Below are positions 44,718 through 53,646 of a stretch of DNA of 64,000 nt, piece after piece. Origin of the DNA: Gilvimarinus algae (lineage in GTDB: Bacteria > Pseudomonadota > Gammaproteobacteria > Pseudomonadales > Cellvibrionaceae); contig NZ_JAULRT010000060.1 of assembly GCF_030518215.1 (NCBI RefSeq), forward strand, positions 248,001 through 312,000, in the 5' to 3' direction. The notes beneath the pieces are model-generated. The model saw only the letters and a program-made list of their open reading frames with translations, did not search any database and had not been told where the DNA came from. A program made the position numbers and the translations under genes. Numbering within the stretch: position 1 is the first letter of the stretch; each line of letters starts with the position of its first letter.

Positions 44718-46052
44718 ATGTTGCTAGAAAACAAACTTAAGCCATTGTCGGCCATCTTTCTCGCCTTGATGCTGGGCGCCTGTGGTGGCGACAGTGAAAC
44801 CAATATCTATGCCCAGGACGTGGCCGAACCGGGTCATGACGATCACGATCATGACGATGACCACGACCATGATCACGAGGAAACCAGCTCCGCTCGCCTG
44901 CTGTTGGTGGAGGCCGGCACTGAGCTTGTGCATATTTTTGAGGCAGCCGATGGCGATGAAGTGGCCGAGCTAACACTGCCCGCGCCGATTAATTATGCGT
45001 ACCCAGTGGCAGGCTATCGCTATGCGGCTTTTGTGCACCGCAACGATAACTGGGTGAGTTTTGTCGATGGCGGCGTGTGGATTGAAGACCACGGCGATCA
45101 CGACCATCCCTACGCCGAAGCGCCTGCCGTGCAGGATTTCTTTTTGGATGGTGTAAGACCCACGCACTACACCTTTAACGATGAGCAGGTGGCGGTGTTC
45201 TACGACGGCAACAGTGAAACCGGTGATGTGGCTGGTGTGGCAACCTTTGATGCCGCTGCCGTGGCGGAAAATGGTATGGCCAGCACCTTGAGCTTTGACA
45301 CTCATATGCACGGTGCCGCTCAGGCGCGTGGCGAGCACCTGCTGGCGACCATTCGCGACGCCGGCAGCGCCAGTACCCTGCCGGATAAAGTCGGTCTGTA
45401 TCATTTGCATGACACTGAGTACGAGCTGGAAATGGTTTTCGGGGAAACCTGCCCCGGATTGCACGGCAGTGCGCAAAATGAAGACAAGATCTTCTTTGGT
45501 TGCACCGACGGCGTTCTGGTCATCGACGAGAGCGCTGACTTTAGTGCAACCAAAGTGGGCAATGGCGAGGCTCTGGTTGAGGGTGCCCGCGTGGGCAGCT
45601 TGCGGGCTCACCATCACGTTGCAGAGGCAATTGGTATTGCCGCCGGTGGATTGGTTCGCGTTGTGCCTGGTGAGGCCGAGCTGCAAGCGCTGCCCGAGCC
45701 GCTGCACGAAGAGGACTCGGTCGTGGCCAGCGAGTTTGCCGCCGACGGCGAGTTTTTTGTCGCGCTCACCTCTGAAGGTGCACTGGTGGTGCTGGACACT
45801 CACGACTGGGCCATACACGGTGAGCTAAGCGTTACTGACGCCGGTCAGCTGGGCGAAGGGCAAAGCTTGAAGTTGGTGGTGCCGCCAGAAGGCCACCATG
45901 TGTATGTACTCAACCCGGGTTCGCAATCGCTGGTTGCGGTGGATGTCGAAGCGCTTGAGGCCGAAGAGCCCTGGAACTTTGACTTTACTCCACTCACCGC
46001 GGTGTGGCTCGGCTACGCCGAGGAAGGCGAAGAGCACGATCACGAGCACTAA
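44718..46052 (+). CDS. AztD-like zinc-binding lipoprotein
   Basis: A 444-residue protein. Lipobox 'LGAC' puts the lipidated Cys at residue 22. A His/Asp-rich stretch (~residues 40-56, 'HDDHDHDDDHDHDHEE') follows. The rest looks like a beta-propeller with 'CPGLHGSAQNEDKIFFGCTDG' in the middle. This order matches AztD-type periplasmic zinc chaperones, which load zinc-ABC binding proteins; here it is lipid-anchored. AAGGAG lies before the ATG. A strong terminator follows. The homology is from motif pattern, so the exact family should be regarded as likely, not certain. Confidence 0.7.
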   Translation: MLLENKLKPLSAIFLALMLGACGGDSETNIYAQDVAEPGHDDHDHDDDHDHDHEETSSARLLLVEAGTELVHIFEAADGDEVAELTLPAPINYAYPVAGYRYAAFVHRNDNWVSFVDGGVWIEDHGDHDHPYAEAPAVQDFFLDGVRPTHYTFNDEQVAVFYDGNSETGDVAGVATFDAAAVAENGMASTLSFDTHMHGAAQARGEHLLATIRDAGSASTLPDKVGLYHLHDTEYELEMVFGETCPGLHGSAQNEDKIFFGCTDGVLVIDESADFSATKVGNGEALVEGARVGSLRAHHHVAEAIGIAAGGLVRVVPGEAELQALPEPLHEEDSVVASEFAADGEFFVALTSEGALVVLDTHDWAIHGELSVTDAGQLGEGQSLKLVVPPEGHHVYVLNPGSQSLVAVDVEALEAEEPWNFDFTPLTAVWLGYAEEGEEHDHEH

Positions 46053-46066
46053 TTCAGTGCGCAAGG

Positions 46067-46096
46067 CCCGGCCGCGTCCTGCGGCCGGGTTTTTTT
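46067..46096 (+). terminator. Rho-independent terminator of the zinc island
   Basis: CCCGGCCGC pairs perfectly with GCGGCCGGG around a 5-nt loop and is followed by seven T. It starts 15 bp after the AztD-like stop codon and ends the TonB receptor operon. Confidence 0.92.
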
Positions 46097-46212
46097 CTTT
46101 TCTGGCTTATTCCCCCTGTCGCGAAACGCCTGACTCTCTTATCATAAGTGCCTGAGCACTCACCGTGGCATGCAGTTTCCTGCACCAGGGAGTCATTGGT
46201 GTTGGAGACACG

Positions 46213-47970
46213 ATGGTAAGAACCAAGGTCCAGGCAGACGCTCTGGCACAGGCTTTCGCGGATATTCGTCAGTGGTCGGGCGCAACCGGGGCTCTCAATA
46301 GTGCTCAGGCTCAGTCATTGATGAACGCCCAGCGCATGGGCTTGGCTGACTTTGAGCGTCTCGCACCCGGCGCTGACCTCGGTTATCTGGTTGGGCTCTG
46401 GGTGGTGCGTGGCGTGCGCGAAGCGCTCTCGTGCGATCCGGCCCTATCCGAAAGACTCACCACTTTTTTAACGCAGTTGCTGTACCTGACCGCCGCCGAT
46501 GCCGAATGTCGCCTCTGGCAAAATACCCGCTGGTGCACGGCCATTGATCGGCTCTTGTTTCATTGGCAGTGCTGGTACGGCTCGGGGGATCTCAGTACTG
46601 ACCGCTTTTTGCAAAGGTGCGATGATCTGCTTTTGCAGTGCCGCGACGCAAAGGCCTCTGTTTGCCTGGAGGTCATAGAGTCGTTTAATCGGCGTGCCGA
46701 CAAAGAGCTGGACCGCGCGGCCCTGCTCGCCTCGCGCATTGCCGATACCGAGCGGGGCAAGCTCAAACGCCAGCAGGCTGAGGAGCGTGTCACGGCATTG
46801 TTGAACGAGTGTTTCTCGGGCAACAGCGTGCCTGATGCCATTTACCGTTATATCACCCAATCTTTGTCGCCCGCACTGCAGTTTTGCCTGATCAATGATC
46901 GTGAGCACCTCTGGGAATTTTGGACAGAAATGCTCACACAGTTGGTGCAGGCCTTTAGTCTCAACAAAACCGCGGAACAACAGCAGGCGTTTTTTTGCCA
47001 GGGACCACAGCTCGGTGCCAGGCTGAGCGCCGCCGCACCGCCGCCGGGGTGTGAGCCGAACGAGTACCACGAGTTTGTCACTCAGGTGATTGTGGATATT
47101 GAGGCCCTGCTCGCCGGGCAGCGCGTGCACACTGTGATTGCACCTCCGGCGCCGGCGAGCGTTGCCACCGTTTCAGTGAAAGCCCACCCGCGCGATGGCG
47201 AGCCCTGTCCCATTGCCAGCGGCGACTGGTTAGTGTTCGATTCGCCCCACGAAGGGCGCATCCACTGCCAGCTGTTGCTGCAAATGCCGGGCAGTCATGA
47301 CCTTGTGTTGGTCAACCGGCAGGGACATAAAGTGCTTCAGCTTTCCGTTGGGCGTATGCTCGATGCGCTCGATCGTGGTTCGGTAAGCCCCCTGGCCGAC
47401 ATCAAGGCCTACAGCACCGCTCTGAACCGGGCGGCGGCGCGCCTGGAGTATTGCCATAGCGATCTGGCGGCCAAGCGGCGGCTGGCCTCACGAATGGAGG
47501 CGCAGCGCCAGGCACAGGCTAAGCGCCAGCAAGCGGCGCGCGAGCAGGCGGCCAAGGCCCGGGCAGACGCCGATAGAACCCGGCGGCAGCAGGCGATGGC
47601 CGAGGAGCGCAGGCGCCTGGAGCGGGAAAAGCGCGAACGCGAAGCCGAAGAGCGGGTGGCTCAGCGCGAGTACGAGCAGCAGCGCTTGACCGAAGCGCTG
47701 GCCCGGGTGGATGAGTTGGCAACCGGCAGTTCGGCGGACATCCCCCTTGCCGACGGCAGCCAGTGCCGTGCTCAGTTGGGCATGATCATGCCCTCGACGG
47801 GCAAGCATTTGTTCTACGATCGCTTTGGCCGCAAGGTCGCTGAGTGGCGGCGCGAACAACTGGCTGAACTTCTGCTGGAAGGGCGCGCGGTTTTCTACGA
47901 AGCCGAGCCCGGTTTCGAGAGCCGGCTGGAGCAAATTGTCCACGCGCAGCGCAAAGTGCCTGTGCTATAA
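46213..47970 (+). CDS. DUF1631-like protein with two C-terminal barrel repeats
   Basis: The start is the ATG at 46213, with GGAG 5 nt before it; the open frame reaches 46165. The ~585-residue cytoplasmic protein is helical up to about 310. Two similar ~70-residue units lie at ~330-395 and ~515-575. Each has a 'G-x-W/L...G-x-H-x-L-x-Y/V-x-x-R-x-G-x-K-V' core. A charged coiled coil of Arg, Gln, Glu and Ala lies between them (~415-505). This recalls the C-terminal part of DUF1631 proteins (PilZ-like barrels). The role is unknown. It is followed by a TPR gene 48 nt on. Confidence 0.6.
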   Translation: MVRTKVQADALAQAFADIRQWSGATGALNSAQAQSLMNAQRMGLADFERLAPGADLGYLVGLWVVRGVREALSCDPALSERLTTFLTQLLYLTAADAECRLWQNTRWCTAIDRLLFHWQCWYGSGDLSTDRFLQRCDDLLLQCRDAKASVCLEVIESFNRRADKELDRAALLASRIADTERGKLKRQQAEERVTALLNECFSGNSVPDAIYRYITQSLSPALQFCLINDREHLWEFWTEMLTQLVQAFSLNKTAEQQQAFFCQGPQLGARLSAAAPPPGCEPNEYHEFVTQVIVDIEALLAGQRVHTVIAPPAPASVATVSVKAHPRDGEPCPIASGDWLVFDSPHEGRIHCQLLLQMPGSHDLVLVNRQGHKVLQLSVGRMLDALDRGSVSPLADIKAYSTALNRAAARLEYCHSDLAAKRRLASRMEAQRQAQAKRQQAAREQAAKARADADRTRRQQAMAEERRRLEREKREREAEERVAQREYEQQRLTEALARVDELATGSSADIPLADGSQCRAQLGMIMPSTGKHLFYDRFGRKVAEWRREQLAELLLEGRAVFYEAEPGFESRLEQIVHAQRKVPVL

Positions 47971-48018
47971 AGACGCGTAAACGCAACCGGCAGTGGCGCT
48001 AAAGAATAGGGAATAGCC

Positions 48019-49665
48019 ATGGACACTCTCAACGATCTGGAGCGGCTGGAACAGGCCCGCCAACTGATAGATGACGGCAAGGCAAAAGCCGCTCTGAAAA
48101 TACTCAACGCTCTCTACAAAGCGGACGAAGATAACCGCGATGTCATCGACGCCGTGGTGGATGCGCTGGAGGCGGCCGAGCTTTGGAGCAAGGCGCGCAC
48201 GGTTTTGCTGCGTGCGCTGAGTCGCCAGCCGCAGGTGCCCGAGCTGTGGATCAGGCTGGCCTATGTGTTTCTTGCGGAGGACGACCAGAGCTCGTCTACG
48301 CAGGCAATAGAAAAAGCCCTGGTGGCCAACCCCAATCACCCGCAATTGATGTTGGAGCGCGCGCGGCTGGCCGCCGGTCGCGGCGAGCGCGAGGTCATGC
48401 ACCAAACACTGGACGCGGCCATGGCGGCGCAGCCAGATAACCGCGTGGCGCTTTTTATCGAGCGGGCCGACCTGTATCAGAGTCTGGCGCTCACCCCCTC
48501 GGAGGATGAAGCGCAGATCAAAGATGCTCTGGGCATGAGCTGTGCGGTTGTGCCCATGCAGAGAGCGCTACGGGATTTGGCCGCGGCCATCGCACTCGAC
48601 CCCGACTCCTGGCGGCTGCACGTCAAACGCGCCGAAGTGCACAAACGCCTGCAGGAGTTCGACGCGGCCATCGAGGATTACGACCGGGCCCTTGCGTGCC
48701 TCGATGAAGAAGGCGAATCCATGCGGGCGTTTATCGAGCAGGAGAGAGAAGGTTGCGGCAACGGTGGGCGCAATGAGCGCGAGGCACTGGCCAACAGCAT
48801 GCGCGAGGCGATGAAATCGGCCGATGGCGGCGAACTGAACTTTGACGATCATCTGGCCAATAACCTGGTGGACGCGCTCGCCGGGCAATACGCCGAGGGC
48901 AATGACATGCTGGGGCTGCTCGAAGAGGTCAGTGATGACCCCAATGAGGCCCTGGCGCTCAGCATGGCGCAGGATATCTTAAAAAACGCCCGCGAACCTT
49001 TTGCCGATTACCAGCCCGTGGCGCAAAGCGATTTCTCCGCAGCGGCGCGGGCCTACTGTGCCAAGGCCGAAAAAGCACTCTCAGGCAGGGGGTTTGTCAC
49101 TCTCGGCGACTTTGAGCCGGTGGGCTTGCGGCAGGTGATCGGCAAGCGGGCACTGGTGCGCCTGTTCCTCTCGCAGGATAGGCAGGTGTGCGCCGCGGCC
49201 TATCGGTATACTCCGCTCAAGCCCGGTTTTTGGGTTTGGCTGATTTTGGTCGTGCTGCGCCAGTGGAGGCATCATCACATCGTCGAGCTCGAGAGTGCCA
49301 CCCGCGATGGACGTTTTCTGGTGACCAATAATACCGGCAAGCTGAATCCATTTATCGACTCTGGAGCGTCTATCGATATCCTGGCCTTGCCACCTGGCAC
49401 CGGGTTTGAGTCTCTCATAGACGCGCACTTGGCGCGTATGAGCGCTGCAGGGGGCGACTGGGCAGACTACCAGGACACCGATGGCGTTTTGGCGTATCAG
49501 GAGCAGCTGCGTCTGAGCAAAAACGCCTATCGGGAAAGCATTGGTTTTGTGAGCGACGCGGAGCTTCACACTATGCTGGGCAAGCAGTACGATAAGTTTG
49601 CACCCAAGATTAAAAAGTACCTGCAGCTTCTGACGCGCGCGAACGCATCGAGTACATCAAACTAG
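48019..49665 (+). CDS. TPR-repeat protein of unknown function
   Basis: A 548-residue protein. TPR-like helix pairs run through residues ~1-230 ('ARQLIDDGKAKAALKILNALYK', 'PELWIRLAYVFLAEDDQ', 'WRLHVKRAEVHKRLQEF'). An insert-rich middle follows. A C-terminal domain from ~350 has one hydrophobic segment ('GFWVWLILVVLR') and 'RFLVTNNTGKLNPF'. The first codon has AGGGAA before it. It sits between a DUF1631-like gene and a DUF4870 gene, all on one strand. The C-terminal domain is not recognised. Confidence 0.6.
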   Translation: MDTLNDLERLEQARQLIDDGKAKAALKILNALYKADEDNRDVIDAVVDALEAAELWSKARTVLLRALSRQPQVPELWIRLAYVFLAEDDQSSSTQAIEKALVANPNHPQLMLERARLAAGRGEREVMHQTLDAAMAAQPDNRVALFIERADLYQSLALTPSEDEAQIKDALGMSCAVVPMQRALRDLAAAIALDPDSWRLHVKRAEVHKRLQEFDAAIEDYDRALACLDEEGESMRAFIEQEREGCGNGGRNEREALANSMREAMKSADGGELNFDDHLANNLVDALAGQYAEGNDMLGLLEEVSDDPNEALALSMAQDILKNAREPFADYQPVAQSDFSAAARAYCAKAEKALSGRGFVTLGDFEPVGLRQVIGKRALVRLFLSQDRQVCAAAYRYTPLKPGFWVWLILVVLRQWRHHHIVELESATRDGRFLVTNNTGKLNPFIDSGASIDILALPPGTGFESLIDAHLARMSAAGGDWADYQDTDGVLAYQEQLRLSKNAYRESIGFVSDAELHTMLGKQYDKFAPKIKKYLQLLTRANASSTSN

Positions 49666-49676
49666 AGGACGTGAAC

Positions 49677-50171
49677 ATGGATTTGGAAAAAGTGGAAAAG
49701 CTCAACGAGCTGAAAGAAAAGGGCATGATTACCGAAGAGGAGTACGCCAAGGCCAAAGCCAAGGCGCTCGGCGCTAGTGGCTCATCGGATACCCCGGCGG
49801 ATCTGGATAACCGCACCTACAGTATGCTCATGCACTTTGCCCAGCTGTGTGGCTTTATTCTGCCCATGTGTGGCTGGATCGTGCCGCTGATACTGTGGAT
49901 TATCAAGCGTGAAGACCCCTACATCAACGAGCAGGGCAAGGTGGTGTTTAACTGGATCATCAGCTCGTTTATCTATTTTATTATTTGCTTTATTTTGTGG
50001 TTCATCGTTATCGGCATTTTCCTCACCATCGCCCTGGGGATCGTCTCAATCATCTTTATTGTCATCGGCGCCATTCGGGCCAAAGACGGGGTCATCCAGA
50101 ATTACCCCATGAGCATTTCGTTTTTTACGATTGACCCCGATGCGGCCAGTGCGGCAGACGATACGCCCTGA
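49677..50171 (+). CDS. SHOCT-DUF4870 membrane protein
   Basis: I choose the ATG at 49677 because AGAGGA (49664-49669) is 7 nt away; a GTG at 49671 is only 1 nt from it. The 164-residue protein starts with a SHOCT motif ('LNELKEKGMITEEEYAKAKA') and then has about three membrane helices. The 'GFILPMCGWIVPLILWIIK' and 'YINEQGKVVFNW' stretches match DUF4870. The stop overlaps the ldhA start (TGATG). The function is unknown. Confidence 0.8.
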   Translation: MDLEKVEKLNELKEKGMITEEEYAKAKAKALGASGSSDTPADLDNRTYSMLMHFAQLCGFILPMCGWIVPLILWIIKREDPYINEQGKVVFNWIISSFIYFIICFILWFIVIGIFLTIALGIVSIIFIVIGAIRAKDGVIQNYPMSISFFTIDPDAASAADDTP

Positions 50172-51151
50172 TGAAACTGGCGGTCTTTAATACAAAGCGC
50201 TACGACCGCCTGCATTTGGGCGAGCTGTCGGGTTGGTCCTTTACCTTTATCGAGGCGCATCTGAATGAGCAGACGGCGCCTCTGTCTGAGGGGCACGACG
50301 CGGTCTGCTGCTTTGTCAATGACCAGCTCAACGAGGCGGTACTGCAGCGTCTCGCCGGGGCAGGCGTGCGGTTGATTGCCATGCGCTGCGCCGGGTACAA
50401 CAATGTGGACATCGCCGCCGCCGAGCGCCTCGGTTTGGCGGTGTGTCGGGTGCCTGAATACTCACCCTGCGCGGTGGCCGAGCACGCGGTGGCGCTGATC
50501 CTTGACTTAAACCGACACATTCGCCGCGCCTACAGTCGGGTGCGGGAGCAGGACTATTCGCTGGACGGCCTGCTCGGTTTTGACCTCCATGGCAAAACCG
50601 TGGGTATTGTGGGCAGCGGCAAAATTGGTCTCGCCTTTGCGCGCATCATGCATGGCTTTGGTTGCCGGCTGCTCGTGCACGACCCTCAGGTCAACGACGA
50701 GATGGCGCGCATGGCCGACTATGTGGCGTTGGATCGCTTGTGGGCCGAGGCGGATATCGTATCGCTGCACTGCCCGCTGCTGGAAGCCACTCATCACCTG
50801 GTCAGTGCCGGGAGCATTGCCCAAATGAAGCGCGGCGTTATGTTGATCAATACCAGTCGCGGCGGCTTGATTGACACCCGTGCGGTGATCGAGGGCTTGA
50901 AAAGCGGCCAGGTAGGTTACCTCGGGCTCGATGTCTATGAGGAAGAGGCCAGCCTGTTCTTTGACGACCTTTCCGACACCATTTTGCAGGACGATGTCTT
51001 CGCCCGCCTGCTCACCTTCCCCAATGTCCTGGTGACCGGTCACCAGGGCTTTTTTACCGGTGAGGCCCTGGCGCAGATCGCCAAAGTGACCCACGAGAAC
51101 CTGCAGGCTTTTGCCCGCGGCGAGCGCCGTGGGCCGACGTTTGTTATCTAG
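50171..51151 (+). CDS. ldhA: D-lactate dehydrogenase (2-hydroxyacid dehydrogenase family)
   Basis: A 326-residue NAD-dependent enzyme that reduces pyruvate to D-lactate. The Rossmann motif reads 'VGIVGSGKIG' (144-153). The catalytic triad of the family is visible as Arg230 ('NTSRGGLID'), an acidic residue near 258 ('DVYEEE') and His291 ('GHQGFFTGEAL'). 'AGYNNVD' near 74-80 is typical of LdhA. It overlaps the DUF4870 stop by one base. The following ~180 bp lead to glyA. Confidence 0.92.
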   Translation: MKLAVFNTKRYDRLHLGELSGWSFTFIEAHLNEQTAPLSEGHDAVCCFVNDQLNEAVLQRLAGAGVRLIAMRCAGYNNVDIAAAERLGLAVCRVPEYSPCAVAEHAVALILDLNRHIRRAYSRVREQDYSLDGLLGFDLHGKTVGIVGSGKIGLAFARIMHGFGCRLLVHDPQVNDEMARMADYVALDRLWAEADIVSLHCPLLEATHHLVSAGSIAQMKRGVMLINTSRGGLIDTRAVIEGLKSGQVGYLGLDVYEEEASLFFDDLSDTILQDDVFARLLTFPNVLVTGHQGFFTGEALAQIAKVTHENLQAFARGERRGPTFVI

Positions 51152-51331
51152 GGCCTGTTTGACACGGGGTACAAAAAAGCGTCAACAGATCCGCTCCGGC
51201 ATCGCCTAATTTACCGTGGCGAATGGCTGGTTGATTGGTGTACAATCGCGCCTTCTTTTTTCCACCGAAAACCATCAACCCGGTAGTGCCGGCGCGCTGC
51301 TTGCTCTGCCCGTTAGTGTAGGAATTGCCCC

Positions 51332-52594
51332 ATGTTTGATAAAAGCCAAACAATTGCCGCTTTTGACCCGGAAATCTGGGACTCGATCGAGAACGAGAGC
51401 CGCCGTCAGGAAGAGCACATCGAGCTGATCGCCTCGGAAAACTACACCAGCCCCCTGGTGATGGCGGCGCAGGGCACCAAGCTGACCAACAAATACGCCG
51501 AGGGTTATCCGGGTAAGCGCTACTACGGCGGCTGCGAATACGTGGACCGCAGCGAGGCCCTGGCTATCGAGCGCGCTTGTGAGCTGTTTGGCGCCGATTA
51601 CGCCAATGTGCAGCCGCACTCCGGCTCCCAGGCCAACTCCGCTGTCTATGCGGCGCTCTGCGCCCCCGGCGATACCGTGCTGGGCATGAGCCTGGCCCAC
51701 GGTGGCCATCTGACCCACGGTGCCAAGGTGAATTTCTCGGGCAAGATGTACAACGCTGTGCAGTACGGCCTGAATCCGGATACCGGTCTGGTGGACTACG
51801 ACGAAGTCGAGCGCCTGGCGCTTGAGCACAAGCCGAAGATGATTGTGGCCGGTTTCTCGGCCTACTCGCAGGTACTGGACTGGGCCAAATTCCGTGAAAT
51901 CGCCGACAAAGTGGGTGCCTACCTGTTGGTGGATATGGCACACGTGGCCGGTCTGGTGGCGGCGGGTGTCTATCCGAGCCCTGTGCCGCACGCCCACGTG
52001 GTGACCTCCACCACCCACAAGACCCTGCGCGGTCCCCGCGGCGGGATTATCCTGGCCAAGGCCAACGAAGAGATCGAGAAAAAGCTCAACTCTGCCGTTT
52101 TCCCGGGCGGGCAGGGCGGTCCCCTCATGCACGTGATTGCCGCCAAGGCCATCAGCTTTAAAGAAGCCATGAGCGATGAGTACAAAACCTATCAGCAGCA
52201 AGTGGTGAAAAACGCCAAGGCCATGGCCAAGGTGTTTATCGAGCGCGGCCTGGATGTGGTCTCTGGTGGCACCGAAAACCACCTGATGCTGGTGAGCCTG
52301 ATCGGTAAAGACTACTCGGGCAAAGACGCCGACGAGGCTCTGGGTCTGGCCAACATCACCGTGAACAAGAACGCCGTGCCCAACGACCCGCGCTCGCCCT
52401 TCGTTACTTCGGGACTGCGTGTCGGCACCCCGGCCATTACCACCCGCGGTTTTGGCGAGAGCGAATGTATCGATCTGGCCCACTGGATGTGCGATGTGCT
52501 GGACGGCCTGGAAAAAGGTAACGCCGATGAGGTGATTGCCTCGGTCAAGCAAAAGGTTCTGGACGTGTGCGCCAAGTTCCCGGTGTACGGCTAA
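51332..52594 (+). CDS. glyA: Serine hydroxymethyltransferase
   Basis: The 420-residue PLP enzyme converts serine and tetrahydrofolate to glycine and methylene-tetrahydrofolate. The PLP Lys is in '[14 protein letters not shown]' (Lys230). '[18 protein letters not shown]' near 55-72 is the family signature. AGGAA lies before the ATG. A sigma-70-like TACAAT is at 51241-51246 with no clear -35. A hairpin terminator follows at 52671. Length and sequence are canonical. Confidence 0.97.
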   Translation: MFDKSQTIAAFDPEIWDSIENESRRQEEHIELIASENYTSPLVMAAQGTKLTNKYAEGYPGKRYYGGCEYVDRSEALAIERACELFGADYANVQPHSGSQANSAVYAALCAPGDTVLGMSLAHGGHLTHGAKVNFSGKMYNAVQYGLNPDTGLVDYDEVERLALEHKPKMIVAGFSAYSQVLDWAKFREIADKVGAYLLVDMAHVAGLVAAGVYPSPVPHAHVVTSTTHKTLRGPRGGIILAKANEEIEKKLNSAVFPGGQGGPLMHVIAAKAISFKEAMSDEYKTYQQQVVKNAKAMAKVFIERGLDVVSGGTENHLMLVSLIGKDYSGKDADEALGLANITVNKNAVPNDPRSPFVTSGLRVGTPAITTRGFGESECIDLAHWMCDVLDGLEKGNADEVIASVKQKVLDVCAKFPVYG

Positions 52595-52670
52595 TAAGAC
52601 CCGGCGCGCCTGAGCTCAGGCATCGGGTGCGGTTGGGCAGCGTCCGAGGCGTGACGCCCGGCGCTCTTAA

Positions 52671-52699
52671 AGGCGGCTCTGCAGGGAGCCGCCTTTTTT
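52671..52699 (+). terminator. Rho-independent terminator after glyA
   Basis: AGGCGGCTC pairs with GAGCCGCCT around a 6-nt loop and runs into six T. It lies 76 bp after the glyA stop codon. Confidence 0.9.
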
Positions 52700-52804
52700 A
52701 TGGTCGCGTCCTGAAAGGCCAGGTGCGACAATCGCTTGGCTGTGGTTCTAGGCGCCGCTCTGTCCCGCACCCCATAGCATACGGGCATTGCCCAAAATTT
52801 AACC

Positions 52805-52833
52805 TTGCTTTCCTCCCCCCAACCCCCTAGAAT
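52805..52833 (+). promoter_or_regulatory. Sigma-70 promoter of the rpsF operon
   Basis: TTGCTT (52805-52810) and TAGAAT (52828-52833) are 17 bp apart. This predicts a start near 52840 and a ~120-nt leader before rpsF. The leader contains CCG-rich segments (52914-52932) that could form an S6:S18-type autoregulatory fold, but I cannot prove that fold. Confidence 0.65.
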
Positions 52834-52960
52834 ACCGCGCCCTTGTGTTCCCTAAGAGCACAGGTGAAACCGGCCCCGTAACTGTTGTGGGGCTACTCCT
52901 TGTCTTACCGGTGCCCGCCGTTTGGGGCGTTGGAAGGCTTTAACCCGTAAGGAGCAATGA

Positions 52961-53404
52961 ATGCGTCATTACGAAATCGTATTTATGGTCCACCCGGACC
53001 AGAGCGAACAAGTGCCGGGCATGATCGAGCGCTACACCGCTACCGTTACCAATGGCGGCGGTCAGGTTCATCGCCTGGAAGATTGGGGTCGCCGTCAACT
53101 GGCTTACTCCATCAACAAAATCCACAAAGCACACTATGTTCTGATGAACATCGAGTGTAGCGAAGAGGCGCTCGAAGAGCTGACCACTAACTTCCGCTAC
53201 AACGACGCTGTGCTGCGCAATCTGGTGATCCGCACCGACGAGGCGATCACTGAAGAGTCTCCGATTGCCAAGGCCGATAAAGAAAGCCGTGAGCGCAAGC
53301 CGCGCGCCCCGCGCCGTGAAGAGTCTGATCGCAAATCCGCTGACGAGTCCAGTGAAGATGACTCGGACACCGAAGATCAGACCGAAGAGCAAGAGGAGGA
53401 ATAA
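52961..53404 (+). CDS. rpsF: 30S ribosomal protein S6
   Basis: A 147-residue S6. The core '[25 protein letters not shown]' and '[22 protein letters not shown]' is canonical. The C-terminal ~45 residues are a long acidic/basic tail ending in 'TEEQEEE'; E. coli S6 also has a Glu-rich tail that is modified by RimK, so this tail may be modified too. AAGGAG precedes the ATG. It is the first gene of the rpsF-rpsR operon, and rpsR starts 3 bp after the stop. Confidence 0.97.
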   Translation: MRHYEIVFMVHPDQSEQVPGMIERYTATVTNGGGQVHRLEDWGRRQLAYSINKIHKAHYVLMNIECSEEALEELTTNFRYNDAVLRNLVIRTDEAITEESPIAKADKESRERKPRAPRREESDRKSADESSEDDSDTEDQTEEQEEE

Positions 53405-53407
53405 TCC

Positions 53408-53635
53408 ATGGCTCGTTTTTTTCGTCGTCGCAAGTTCTGCCGTTTTACCGCTGAAGGCGTCAAGCAGATCGATTACAAAGATCTGGAAACCTTGAAAGCC
53501 TATATCACTGAGACCGGCAAAATCGTACCCAGCCGTATCACGGGTACCAAAGCCAAGTACCAGCGTCAGCTGTCGAGCGCTGTTAAGCGTGCGCGCTACC
53601 TGGCACTGCTGCCGTACACGGACAGCCACGAGTAA
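53408..53635 (+). CDS. rpsR: 30S ribosomal protein S18
   Basis: A 75-residue S18, pairing with S6 in the small subunit. '[21 protein letters not shown]' and '[30 protein letters not shown]' are standard. It follows rpsF by 3 bp. The next gene, a membrane protein, begins 11 bp on. Confidence 0.97.
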   Translation: MARFFRRRKFCRFTAEGVKQIDYKDLETLKAYITETGKIVPSRITGTKAKYQRQLSSAVKRARYLALLPYTDSHE

Positions 53636-53646
53636 GACTAACGATT

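Noticed and set aside
51152-51331. Possible glycine or folate riboswitch before glyA
   Set aside because: No conserved aptamer core is visible; the stretch has only a -10-like TACAAT and a ribosome-binding site.
51275-52552. A 425-codon open frame antisense to glyA
   Set aside because: It mirrors a highly conserved gene, is low-complexity in Gly/His/Val and starts nowhere near a ribosome-binding site. It is a by-product of GC-rich codon use.
52840-52960. S6:S18 autoregulatory leader before rpsF
   Set aside because: CCG-rich stems are present, but I could not confirm the required bulge and pairing, so it is only mentioned with the promoter.
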